NCBI GenBank assembly: GCA_031288885.1
Contig: JAITQP010000009.1
Location: forward strand, 1-5,272
From: Prevotellaceae bacterium
GTDB taxonomy: Bacteria > Bacteroidota > Bacteroidia > Bacteroidales > UBA932
Direction of reading: 5' to 3'
DNA length: 5,272 bases
Position numbers and translations under genes: made by a program. Below the pieces are notes generated by a model. It searched no databases. It was not told the origin of the DNA and was given only the letters and a program-made list of their open reading frames with translations. This document shows positions 1 through 5,272 of this stretch, piece after piece. Every line of letters begins with the position of its first letter. The stretch's first letter is position 1.

Positions 1-816
1 CCCCATTATCAGCCGTCCCGCTACGCTAAGTATTAGCACAATGATGGTGAGCAGCAGGGCGGCGGCGTATGCCCGCTCCCGCACTTCGGGGATGGGGCTG
101 CTCAGCTGGAAAAAAACCGACAGCGGAAGCGTGGCGGCGGGCTGGCTTAGGGAGGTGGGTATGTTGTCCGTGAAGCCCGCCGTGAACATCACGCCTGCCG
201 CATCGCCAATGGCTCGGCCAATGGACAGCAGGGTGGCGGTGGCGATGCCCGGCGCTATTTGCCGCAGCACAACCCTTACCGCCTCAAGCTTGGTGGCGCC
301 CAAGGAGTAGGTGGCCTCCAGCAAATCTTTGGGGACAGACTTCGCCACCTCGTCCATCGAGCGGATGAAAATGGGGATAATCAGGAGCGTGATGACGATA
401 ATGCCCCCCAAAAGCGAGGTTTTTAGCCCGAAAAATATCATAATCGTGAAGCCAAACGCCCCGTAAACAATGGAGGGGACGCCAAACAGAACGTCGAACG
501 TGAGGCGGGTGAAGTAGGCCAGCTTCGACTTTTTCCGCAGGTAAACGTTGATGTAGAATACCACCGGTATGCTAACCGCCAAGCCCAGCACCGTTGAGCC
601 CGCAACAATCATCAGGGAGCCGGCGATGGCGTTCAGGATGCCGCCCTCCTTGCCGACGTAAAACCCGCCGCTGGGCAGCTTGGTAACCATGTCCCACGTG
701 AGCGACGGGAAGCCCTTGTGCACAATGGCGCCAACGATGCTCACAAAAACCGCAAAGACGATGAGCGTTGCCAGCGCCATCAGGGCGTTGAATATTTTTT
801 CCTCTATAAACTTCAT
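1..816 (-). CDS. pstA: Phosphate ABC transporter permease PstA (3' end missing)
   Basis: Inner-membrane permease subunit of the Pst high-affinity phosphate importer, which pairs with PstC and docks the ATPase PstB. The frame is open from an ATG at 816 to the left edge: 272 residues, while the family is usually about 280-300, so only a short C-terminal end is missing. Residues 10-31 form the first membrane segment, and further hydrophobic segments lie near 58-90, 103-130, 134-150 and 247-270. The family's FDVLFGVPSIVYGAFGF stretch is at 107-123. The cytoplasmic EAA loop that contacts the ATPase is at about 167-190 (EATYSLGATKLEAV, ending in APG). The start lies 5 nt after the pstC stop in an A-rich context with no Shine-Dalgarno, usual for Bacteroidota. 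PstA rather than PstC is inferred from operon order and the shorter N-terminal region. pstB and phoU would be expected next, outside the window. Confidence 0.93.
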   Translation of the reverse strand, partial: MKFIEEKIFNALMALATLIVFAVFVSIVGAIVHKGFPSLTWDMVTKLPSGGFYVGKEGGILNAIAGSLMIVAGSTVLGLAVSIPVVFYINVYLRKKSKLAYFTRLTFDVLFGVPSIVYGAFGFTIMIFFGLKTSLLGGIIVITLLIIPIFIRSMDEVAKSVPKDLLEATYSLGATKLEAVRVVLRQIAPGIATATLLSIGRAIGDAAGVMFTAGFTDNIPTSLSQPAATLPLSVFFQLSSPIPEVRERAYAAALLLTIIVLILSVAGRLIMG

Positions 817-821
817 TTTTT

Positions 822-1709
822 TTACAGCTTAAAACTTTTTTCCACCCGCTGAAGGATGATGCGCGACAGGGCATTAAAGATTAAAATGATGACAAACATG
901 ACTAAGGCGGCGAACATCAGCGCCGATTCGTACATGGGGAGGGATAGCATCTCCCCGTAGTTGTTGGCGATGAGGGCGGGCAGCGGGTAGCAGCTGTCAA
1001 AAAGGGAGTGGGGCGGCTGCACCATGTTGCCGCAAACCATCAGCACCGCCAGCGTTTCGCCAAACGCCTTGGAGATGGCCAGCACCACCGCCGCAATAAT
1101 CCCCGGCGTGGCTTTCCGCACAACAACCCGACGGGACGTTTGCCAGCCCGTTGCGCCAAGCGAAAGGGAAGCCTCCCTGAAGTCGCGGGGAACGGTGGAG
1201 AATATCTCCACAAACAGGCTCACCAGCAGCGGCATAATCATCACGCTAAGCACCACCCCGCCCGCCAGCACGCTGTAGCCGCTCGTGTAATCCACAAAGC
1301 GCGGCCCCAGCACGTCGGCAATAAGGGGAACGATGACCAAAATTCCCCAAACGCCGTACACCACCGACGGGATGCCCGCCAGAATATCCAGCACGGGAAA
1401 CACCAGCTTCTTTACCCACGATTTGGCTCGCTCCGTGAGGTACAGCGCGGTCAGCAGGGATACCGGCAGCGCCAGCGCGACGGCCAGCACGGTGACGTAA
1501 ACGGAGCTGAGGATAAACGTGAGGAAGCCAAACTTGCCCGCCAGCGGGCTCCACTCGGAGGTGGACAGCAGCTCCCACACCGAGCTGACCCGAATGATGC
1601 CGGACGATTTATAGTACAAACCCACCCCCATTAGCGCTATGATGAGCAGCGAAAAGCAGGTGAGGGTCTGCATCAGCCTTCGGGCTATTCTATCTTTGAG
1701 CAGGCGCAT
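822..1709 (-). CDS. pstC: Phosphate ABC transporter permease PstC
   Basis: Inner-membrane permease of the Pst phosphate importer, partner of PstA. It has 295 residues from the ATG at 1709. A TTG two codons upstream (1715) is also in frame, but the ATG is preferred because Bacteroidota rarely use TTG. The first membrane segment is at 15-33, followed by a periplasmic loop (34-58) and the binding-protein-dependent permease core (about 60-285) with hydrophobic segments near 61-88, 103-130, 143-170, 202-227 and 262-284. LDILAGIPSVVYGVWGI at 107-123 is a strong Pst permease signature. The EAA loop is at 179-203 (EASLSLGATGW, ending in TPG), and KAFGETLAVLMVCGN at 214-228 is also typical. The gene lies 19 nt after the pstS lipoprotein gene and 5 nt before pstA, so the three are almost certainly cotranscribed. 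It appears intact. Confidence 0.95.
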   Translation of the reverse strand: MRLLKDRIARRLMQTLTCFSLLIIALMGVGLYYKSSGIIRVSSVWELLSTSEWSPLAGKFGFLTFILSSVYVTVLAVALALPVSLLTALYLTERAKSWVKKLVFPVLDILAGIPSVVYGVWGILVIVPLIADVLGPRFVDYTSGYSVLAGGVVLSVMIMPLLVSLFVEIFSTVPRDFREASLSLGATGWQTSRRVVVRKATPGIIAAVVLAISKAFGETLAVLMVCGNMVQPPHSLFDSCYPLPALIANNYGEMLSLPMYESALMFAALVMFVIILIFNALSRIILQRVEKSFKL

Positions 1710-1710
1710 T

Positions 1711-1741
1711 CTCAATCCGGCTTAGTGCTCAATCCAGCTTA
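1711..1741. repeat. Imperfect 14-bp direct repeat at the pstS/pstC junction
   Basis: CTCAATCCGGCTTA at 1711-1724 and CTCAATCCAGCTTA at 1728-1741 match at 13 of 14 bases with a 17-bp period. The right-hand copy contains the last codons and TGA stop of pstS; the left-hand copy fills most of the 19-nt gap before the pstC ATG. It looks like a small local duplication. It may set the spacing between the two genes, but no function is shown. Confidence 0.75.
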
Positions 1742-2694
1742 CCGATTTCGCCCGCCAGCTGCGCCTTGCTCAGCCCAATGTAGCCGGTTTCGCGCGCGTA
1801 CTGCTGGCCTTCGGCAAGCACGTACTTGAGAAACGCAACCACCTCGGGCTTTGTCGGCTTGCCGTGGGTTACCAAGTAGAGGTCGCGGGCGGGCGGCGAG
1901 GGGTATTTGCCGTCGTTGATGGCGGCAATCAGGGCTTCGGAGGTTTCGTAAAAGTTTTCCTCCGGATCCACCTGCCCGTTACCGTTCACGTCCAGCGGGA
2001 GAATGGCCAAGCCCTCGAACGGCTTTTTGGAGGTCTGGTCGTAGGCGTAGGAGATGTTGTTGTAGCCCACGCCCACCCTGTCCTTTCTGACCGCGTCGGC
2101 GAGCCCCGGGTCGCCAAAAACGGCGGTTGCCTTCAGGTTTTCCTGCTTAACGCCCAGCCACGCGGCAAACGTTTCGGCGGCGCCGCAGGCGTCGGAGCGG
2201 GTAAAGACGTGCACGGGCGTTTGGCTGCCGGTGCCCAGCGCCTCGCCCCACGTCTTGAGCTGGCCGTCCCAGAGCTGCCTCGCCACGTCCCTCCGCAGGC
2301 CTATTTTCAGCAGCGACGCCAGCTCCGGATTGGCAGCGTTGACGGTTGGTATCACGGCGTCCTTTACGGTGGCAAAGCCCAGCGCGCCTTTCGCCACCTC
2401 TTCGGGGTACAGCTCGCGCGAAACCATGCCAATATCGACCACCCCCGCCAGCACGTCGGTCATGCCTTTGCCTGCGCCGCCGCCCGAAACGTCAAACCTC
2501 ACGTCGGGGTGCAGCTTTTTGAACTCCTCCACCCACCGCACCGCCATTGGGTAGAGGGCAAACGCGCCCGAAATCTGCACCTCGCCGCGCAAGCCGCCGC
2601 CGGCTTCGGGCGCAGGAGATTTTTTCTTGGGGCTGCCGGAGCAGCCGACCAGCAGCAGGGCGCCAGCCGCTAAAAGTATGTACGCCGTTTTCAT
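1729..2694 (-). CDS. pstS: Phosphate-binding lipoprotein PstS with EF-hand-like loop
   Basis: Periplasmic solute-binding protein that captures phosphate and delivers it to PstC/PstA; 321 residues. A lipoprotein signal peptide is clear: MKT, a hydrophobic core at 4-16, then lipobox LVGC with the acylated Cys at 18, followed by a Ser/Pro/Lys linker. The PBP-like domain spans about 38-315. Motifs matching ligand loops of the family are SGAFALYP (42-49), SGGGAGKGMTD (70-80), DIGMVSRE (87-94) and TRSDACGAAETF (165-176). The last replaces the RxDGSGT of E. coli PstS, so the Ser and Thr of that loop are Cys and Ala here. Residues 235-246 (DVNGNGQVDPEE) fit a canonical EF-hand calcium loop. The ATG is 1 nt after the TAG of the upstream paralogue, and a purine-rich GGGGAAAGG just before it may aid initiation. 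The operon position supports phosphate as ligand; a related oxyanion cannot be excluded by eye. Confidence 0.92.
   Translation of the reverse strand: MKTAYILLAAGALLLVGCSGSPKKKSPAPEAGGGLRGEVQISGAFALYPMAVRWVEEFKKLHPDVRFDVSGGGAGKGMTDVLAGVVDIGMVSRELYPEEVAKGALGFATVKDAVIPTVNAANPELASLLKIGLRRDVARQLWDGQLKTWGEALGTGSQTPVHVFTRSDACGAAETFAAWLGVKQENLKATAVFGDPGLADAVRKDRVGVGYNNISYAYDQTSKKPFEGLAILPLDVNGNGQVDPEENFYETSEALIAAINDGKYPSPPARDLYLVTHGKPTKPEVVAFLKYVLAEGQQYARETGYIGLSKAQLAGEIGKLD
1957..1992 (-). other. EF-hand-like calcium-binding loop within PstS
   Basis: Codons 235-246 of the PstS lipoprotein encode DVNGNGQVDPEE. This fits the 12-residue EF-hand loop: Asp at position 1, Asn at 3 and 5, Gly at 6, Asp at 9 and Glu at 12. 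It lies between the ILPL strand and the ENFYET segment. The flanking sequence does not obviously form a full helix-loop-helix pair, so it may be a single isolated calcium loop. Calcium binding is inferred from the pattern only. The paralogue encoded just upstream has ILPL followed by SLKSKH at the same place, so the loop is absent there. Confidence 0.6.
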
Positions 2695-2695
2695 G

Positions 2696-3670
2696 CTACC
2701 TTTCCCCCAAATTTTCCGCTGCCGCCGACGCCAGCTGCACGTCCCCGCTGCCGCCGCTTGCCGCCAGCAGCTTTTCCACCTGCGTTTTTTGGGAGGAAGC
2801 CGTTTTGTCGTCCAGCGTCAGGAAGCCGTACTCGTGGTTAAACTTTTGCCCGCTGCTCAAAATCCACCCGATAAAGCGCGCCACCTCCCTGCTGTCCTCG
2901 CGCGCCGCCGGAATTTGCAGCCCAAAGCTCTCCACCGGAATAGCCTCCACCGCTGCCTCCTCCAGCAGCGAAATGACCCTGTCCACGTCGTGCGACTCCA
3001 GCGCCTCCCTGTGCTTTGACTTCAGGGAAAGCGGAAGAATGCTCACCTCGGGCTTCAGCCGGCGCGACTTCAGGTCGTACACGTAGCTGAGCGTATTGAA
3101 GGTGATGCCGGTTTTATCCTTTTGGATGGCGTTCAGCAGGTAGATTTCGTCGCCAAAGACTTTCTTCCCCCTGATTTTTTCGGGCGACCGGTTGAAGTGC
3201 TCGGCTAAGGCAATGGCCGTTGGCGCTTTGCTCTCCCGCGTGTAAACCGTGGCCACGTACTTGGGTTTTTCGTCCGGATCAAAATCCTCGTCCAAAACGT
3301 CCTTCTCAAAGACCAAGTTGACCAGATCTTTCTTCTTGAGCCCCTTCTCGGCCTTCTCCAACAGGGGATTTTGGGGGTTGCTGACGGGTATCAGCGCATA
3401 CCTGCCGACGTAAATCACCCGACCGTCGCCGCCGGCTTCGCTCGGAGCCGCGCCAAGCACGACGTGCAATCCGGCGTAATCGCCCGCCTCCGGAGCGGTT
3501 TTCAGGGTAATCCGCGCCTCCGGATTTTCCTTTTTATACTCCGCAATCCACTTTTCCACAATGGGGTGTACGAATTTTGCTCCCTCAATGCGGACGTCCT
3601 GAGCCGACAGATTGCCCGAAGACAGCAGCCCCCACGACGCCAATAAAATACCATACGCTACTTTTTTCAT
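2696..3670 (-). CDS. Divergent PstS-like periplasmic protein, first gene of the pst operon
   Basis: A 324-residue secreted protein, a diverged paralogue of the PstS encoded just downstream. It has a Sec signal peptide (MKK, hydrophobic 5-18, probable cleavage after LSA at 21-23) and no lipobox, so it should be soluble in the periplasm. Homology shows in VFGD...IQKDKTGITFNTLSYVYD (171-199) against VFGD...VRKDRVGVGYNNISYAYD of PstS, in ILPL (211-214), and in GQKFNHEYGFLTL (274-286). The ligand loops are gone: the SGGGAGKG stretch becomes TAPEAGDY (58-65), and TRSDACGAAETF becomes TRESKAPTAIAL (144-155). The EF-hand-like loop is missing, and an acidic stretch DVLDEDFDPDE (124-134) is gained. It probably does not bind phosphate in the usual way; an accessory, sensory or different-ligand role is open. 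A GTG at 3679 is also in frame, but the ATG gives a normal signal peptide. It ends in TAG, 1 nt before pstS. Confidence 0.85.
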   Translation of the reverse strand: MKKVAYGILLASWGLLSSGNLSAQDVRIEGAKFVHPIVEKWIAEYKKENPEARITLKTAPEAGDYAGLHVVLGAAPSEAGGDGRVIYVGRYALIPVSNPQNPLLEKAEKGLKKKDLVNLVFEKDVLDEDFDPDEKPKYVATVYTRESKAPTAIALAEHFNRSPEKIRGKKVFGDEIYLLNAIQKDKTGITFNTLSYVYDLKSRRLKPEVSILPLSLKSKHREALESHDVDRVISLLEEAAVEAIPVESFGLQIPAAREDSREVARFIGWILSSGQKFNHEYGFLTLDDKTASSQKTQVEKLLAASGGSGDVQLASAAAENLGER

Positions 3671-3711
3671 GCTAAACACAATTTTTTTAGGTTAAAACTA
3701 ATTTGACGGCA

Positions 3712-3742
3712 CAAAGGTAAGGGCTTATTGCCTGCCGTGAAA
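3712..3742 (-). promoter_or_regulatory. Predicted Bacteroidota-type promoter of the pst operon
   Basis: Read on the minus strand, TACCTTTG at 3719-3712 is an exact match to the -7 consensus TAnnTTTG. TTTC at 3742-3739 stands 19 nt upstream and matches three of four bases of the -33 consensus TTTG. A TTTG also occurs at 3751-3748, but 28 nt away is too far. Transcription would start near 3705, giving a leader of about 35 nt before the ATG at 3670. The leader has an A-rich run but no Shine-Dalgarno. This is a pattern match only. Confidence 0.65.
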
Positions 3743-3761
3743 TACCACAAACATGGTATTT
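3740..3761. promoter_or_regulatory. Perfect 8-bp inverted repeat over the pst -33 region, candidate operator
   Basis: AAATACCA (3740-3747) and TGGTATTT (3754-3761) are exact inverted repeats around a 6-nt spacer. The left arm overlaps the predicted -33 box of the pst promoter, a good place for a dimeric regulator. It does not resemble the E. coli Pho box (CTGTCAT repeats). On the plus strand the palindrome runs into eight T's (3759-3766) and could alternatively act as a weak terminator, but its stem has only two G-C pairs and no plus-strand gene lies before it. Confidence 0.45.
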
Positions 3762-3770
3762 TTTTTAGTG

Positions 3771-3790
3771 ATTAGTTATTAGTTATTAGT
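3771..3790. repeat. ATTAGTT heptad tandem repeat (almost three copies)
   Basis: ATTAGTT at 3771-3777 and 3778-3784 is followed by ATTAGT at 3785-3790, preceded by the related AGTG. It lies upstream of the pst promoter. Every copy carries TAG or TTA, so no coding role is likely. No function can be assigned. Confidence 0.7.
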
Positions 3791-3928
3791 GGCGCAAAGC
3801 GTGCGAGGCGCAGCGTTCGTAAAAAAGCTCTAATCCGCCAAGCTCACCCTCATCGGCTTACGTGCAGGCATTCAAAAAGATTTACAGGAGTTTCTTTGAG
3901 TTTAACGTATTAAAACCATCTTTTTAGC
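3791..3928. other. Intergenic stretch without recognisable features
   Basis: This is the left half of the divergent intergenic region. It begins GC-rich (GCG-containing runs at 3791-3815) and becomes AT-rich towards 3900. I find no ORF with a plausible start, no TAnnTTTG box on either strand, no strong hairpin and no tRNA-like fold. It may hold regulatory sites that cannot be recognised by eye. Confidence 0.5.
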
Positions 3929-3935
3929 TTTGTTG

Positions 3936-3968
3936 TTGGCGTCAGAGACGTAAAATTTTATATCTTTG
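3936..3968 (+). promoter_or_regulatory. Predicted Bacteroidota-type promoter for the AC-repeat transcript
   Basis: TATCTTTG at 3961-3968 exactly matches the -7 consensus TAnnTTTG. TTGG at 3936-3939, 21 nt upstream, is an imperfect -33 element; a full TTTG at 3929-3932 is 28 nt away and probably too distant. Transcription would begin near 3975, about 43 nt before the ATG at 4018. It may drive only the short ORF, or also the susC-like gene if the downstream hairpin is read through. Confidence 0.6.
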
Positions 3969-4005
3969 CAACGTTTCAAAGTGAAAAATTTTCATCTCCC
4001 ACTTT

Positions 4006-4010
4006 AAGGA
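4006..4010 (+). promoter_or_regulatory. Shine-Dalgarno AAGGA of the leader ORF
   Basis: AAGGA lies 7 nt before the ATG at 4018, an optimal spacing, and is the clearest ribosome binding site in the window. The leader also has AAAGTG (3978-3983) complementary to CACTTT (4000-4005) directly before this site, so a weak hairpin could affect initiation. Its presence is the main argument that the short ORF is translated. Confidence 0.55.
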
Positions 4011-4017
4011 AAAAAAG

Positions 4018-4185
<168 letters not shown>

Positions 4186-4190
4186 TTACA

Positions 4191-4220
4191 TATATTCAGC
4201 GCGCGTGTGCGCGAAATATA
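4191..4220. repeat. Imperfect inverted repeat with alternating CG/TG core
   Basis: TATATT (4191-4196) pairs with AATATA (4215-4220), and CGCGC (4200-4204) pairs with GCGCG (4209-4213) around a GTGT loop. The two stems are separated by three bases on one side and one on the other. The core 4199-4213 is a perfect run of alternating purine and pyrimidine, another Z-DNA-prone motif only 25 bp after the AC tract. In RNA it would form a hairpin between the leader ORF stop and the terminator. Function unknown. Confidence 0.6.
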
Positions 4221-4248
4221 GCAACTATTTTCCAGATTTGCAACATTG

Positions 4249-4284
4249 CCGCATCACATTTTTTTGTGGTGCGGTTCTTTTTTT
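4249..4284 (+). terminator. Predicted intrinsic terminator or attenuator before the susC-like gene
   Basis: CCGCATCACA (4249-4258) pairs with TGTGGTGCGG (4265-4274) over 10 bp with one T-G wobble and a TTTTTT loop. It is followed by TTCTTTTTTT (4275-4284), the classic layout of a Rho-independent terminator on the plus strand. It lies 63 nt after the TAG of the 55-codon ORF and 224 nt before the susC-like ATG. It would end a transcript of about 310 nt from the 3961 promoter or attenuate one heading to the transporter gene. Confidence 0.6.
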
Positions 4285-4508
4285 GCCCGTACGCAAAACC
4301 CCGACGTTTCCCTTGTCCAGCTTTCCGATTTCCCCATTTTTTCACCGGTACGTTTCGTTGCTACCCGCGCCTCCACGTGGCGATGCTTTCATGCGCCCAA
4401 ATCAGCGTAAAGTGTTTTTTTCGGTCACTTTCAGCACCTCGTCGTAAATATGCCGAAAAGCGCGACGCAAAATAAGGAGTAGGCAATAATTATTTAATTT
4501 TCTTTACC
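4285..4508. other. Leader region of the susC-like gene, no clear promoter seen
   Basis: This stretch lies between the terminator and the transporter start. I find no TAnnTTTG box at a sensible distance from 4509; TAATTTTC at 4495-4502 is too close. AAGGAG occurs at 4474-4479 but is 29 nt from the ATG with no start codon at the right spacing. AAAGTG (4409-4414) and CACTTT (4426-4431) form a weak inverted repeat. The gene may be transcribed by read-through from 3961, or from a promoter using an alternative sigma factor with an unrecognised sequence. Confidence 0.45.
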
Positions 4509-5272
4509 ATGAACAAAACGTTATTTTTACAAAAACGAACGGGGCGGGATGTTTCCGCGCCTGTTCACGCAACAGGCGGCAGGCTATGGCGGATGACGCG
4601 CCGGATGCTATCGCTGCTGCTGTGCGCCACGCTACCCTTGTCGCTGTGGGCGCAAAACCTCAACGTATCCGGCACGGTGCGCGACGGCAACGACGACCCC
4701 GTAGCGGGGGCCAGCGTTGTGGTGAAAGGCTCCACCACGGGCGTCACCACCGACGCTAACGGCGGGTACACCATCAGCGCACCCGCCGACGCAACGCTGG
4801 TGTTCTCTTTCCTTGGGATGCAAACCGTAGAGGAGGCTGTTGCCGGACGCGGGCGCGTTGACGTTACGCTGGGCGCAAGCGACCAGTCGCTCGAAGAGGT
4901 GGTGGTGGTAGGCTACGGCACGCAGCGAAAGGTGAACCTCACCGGCTCCGTGAGCCAAATTGACAGCAAAACGCTGTCGAGCCGCCCCATCCAGAACGTT
5001 TCGACGGCCATTCAGGGCCTGATGACGGGCGTAACGTCGCTCTACGCGCAGGGGCGACCCGGGCAGGACGGCGCAACCATCCGCATCCGCGGCGTGGGTA
5101 CGCTCAACACCGCCGACCCCTACATCTTGGTGGACGGCGTGCAAACCGGCACGATGAACTCCATCGACCCGAGCGATATCGAAAGCATATCGGTGCTGAA
5201 GGACGCCTCGTCGGCTGCCATCTACGGCTCCAAAGCCTCCAACGGCGTAATTCTCATCACCACCAAGCGTGG
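4509..5272 (+). CDS. SusC/RagA-family TonB-dependent outer-membrane transporter (5' part)
   Basis: N-terminal 254 residues of a TonB-linked outer-membrane beta-barrel transporter; full family members are around 1000 residues, so most of the barrel lies beyond the right edge. The signal peptide has a long n-region: RRM at 31-33, hydrophobic to about 47, probable cleavage at LWA-Q after 48. The carboxypeptidase-regulatory-like domain is at about 52-122 (NVSGTVRDGNDDPVAGASV...). A TonB-box-like segment SLEEVVVVGYGTQRK is at 127-141 and the plug domain runs from about 142 on, with IRIRGVGTLN (191-200), ILVDGV (206-211) and the SusC-typical DASSAAIYGSKASNGVILITTK (from 232). No STN signalling domain is present, so regulation by a FecR/ECF sigma pair through this protein is unlikely. 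A SusD-type lipoprotein gene normally follows. The substrate cannot be told. An alternative start at Met29 (4593) would give a shorter, more ordinary signal peptide. Confidence 0.95.
   Translation, partial: MNKTLFLQKRTGRDVSAPVHATGGRLWRMTRRMLSLLLCATLPLSLWAQNLNVSGTVRDGNDDPVAGASVVVKGSTTGVTTDANGGYTISAPADATLVFSFLGMQTVEEAVAGRGRVDVTLGASDQSLEEVVVVGYGTQRKVNLTGSVSQIDSKTLSSRPIQNVSTAIQGLMTGVTSLYAQGRPGQDGATIRIRGVGTLNTADPYILVDGVQTGTMNSIDPSDIESISVLKDASSAAIYGSKASNGVILITTKR

Noticed and set aside
1008..1634. Long plus-strand ORFs opposite pstC, pstS and the PstS paralogue
   Set aside because: They are antisense shadows of GC-rich genes, rich in His/Arg/Gln, with no family resemblance, while the minus-strand genes are unambiguous.
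3759..3766. T-run after the 3740-3761 palindrome read as a plus-strand terminator
   Set aside because: The stem has only two G-C pairs and no plus-strand gene precedes it; overlap with the pst -33 box makes an operator the better reading.
4205..4447. Plus-strand 80-codon ORF
   Set aside because: GTG start inside the CG/TG hairpin, no ribosome binding site, non-protein-like composition. It matters only as the third possible frame after the repeat.
4474..4479. AAGGAG as the ribosome binding site of the susC-like gene
   Set aside because: It is 29 nt from the ATG at 4509 and no start codon lies 5-12 nt after it, so it cannot be assigned as that gene's Shine-Dalgarno.

Overview
The window looks like chromosomal DNA of a GC-rich member of the Bacteroidota, probably Bacteroidales. 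The reasons are a SusC/RagA-type TonB-dependent transporter with the typical N-terminal carboxypeptidase-regulatory-like domain and plug, two promoter elements matching the Bacteroidota -7 box TAnnTTTG, few classical Shine-Dalgarno sites, and A-rich translation starts. I cannot name the genus or species.

Left part (1 to about 3742, minus strand): a phosphate-specific transport (Pst) operon read leftwards in the order divergent PstS paralogue, PstS lipoprotein, PstC, PstA. The junctions are tight (1, 19 and 5 nt). PstA runs off the left edge; pstB and phoU would be expected beyond it. The promoter (TTTC-N19-TACCTTTG) lies just upstream of the first gene and overlaps a perfect 8-bp inverted repeat that could be an operator. 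The two PstS-like proteins are clearly homologous. The second in the operon keeps the family's binding motifs and carries an EF-hand-like loop; the first has lost both.

Middle part (3671-4508): an 838-bp divergent intergenic region. It holds the pst promoter and palindrome, a small heptad repeat, a featureless stretch, and then what looks like a complete small transcription unit on the plus strand. That unit has a TATCTTTG promoter box, a good AAGGA Shine-Dalgarno, a 55-codon ORF containing an uninterrupted (AC)32 dinucleotide tract, and a hairpin plus T-run resembling an intrinsic terminator.

Right part (4509 to end, plus strand): the first 254 codons of a SusC-family outer-membrane transporter, running off the right edge.

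The most interesting hypothesis is that the AC tract sits in a leader ORF whose reading frame decides whether ribosomes stop before the terminator (present length, stop at 4183-4185) or run across it (the other two frames, stops at 4445-4447 and 4473-4475). Slippage of the tract could then switch read-through into the susC-like gene. The parts are visible in the sequence; the mechanism is inference. Otherwise the window joins inner-membrane and periplasmic phosphate uptake to a divergently transcribed outer-membrane transporter of unknown substrate.
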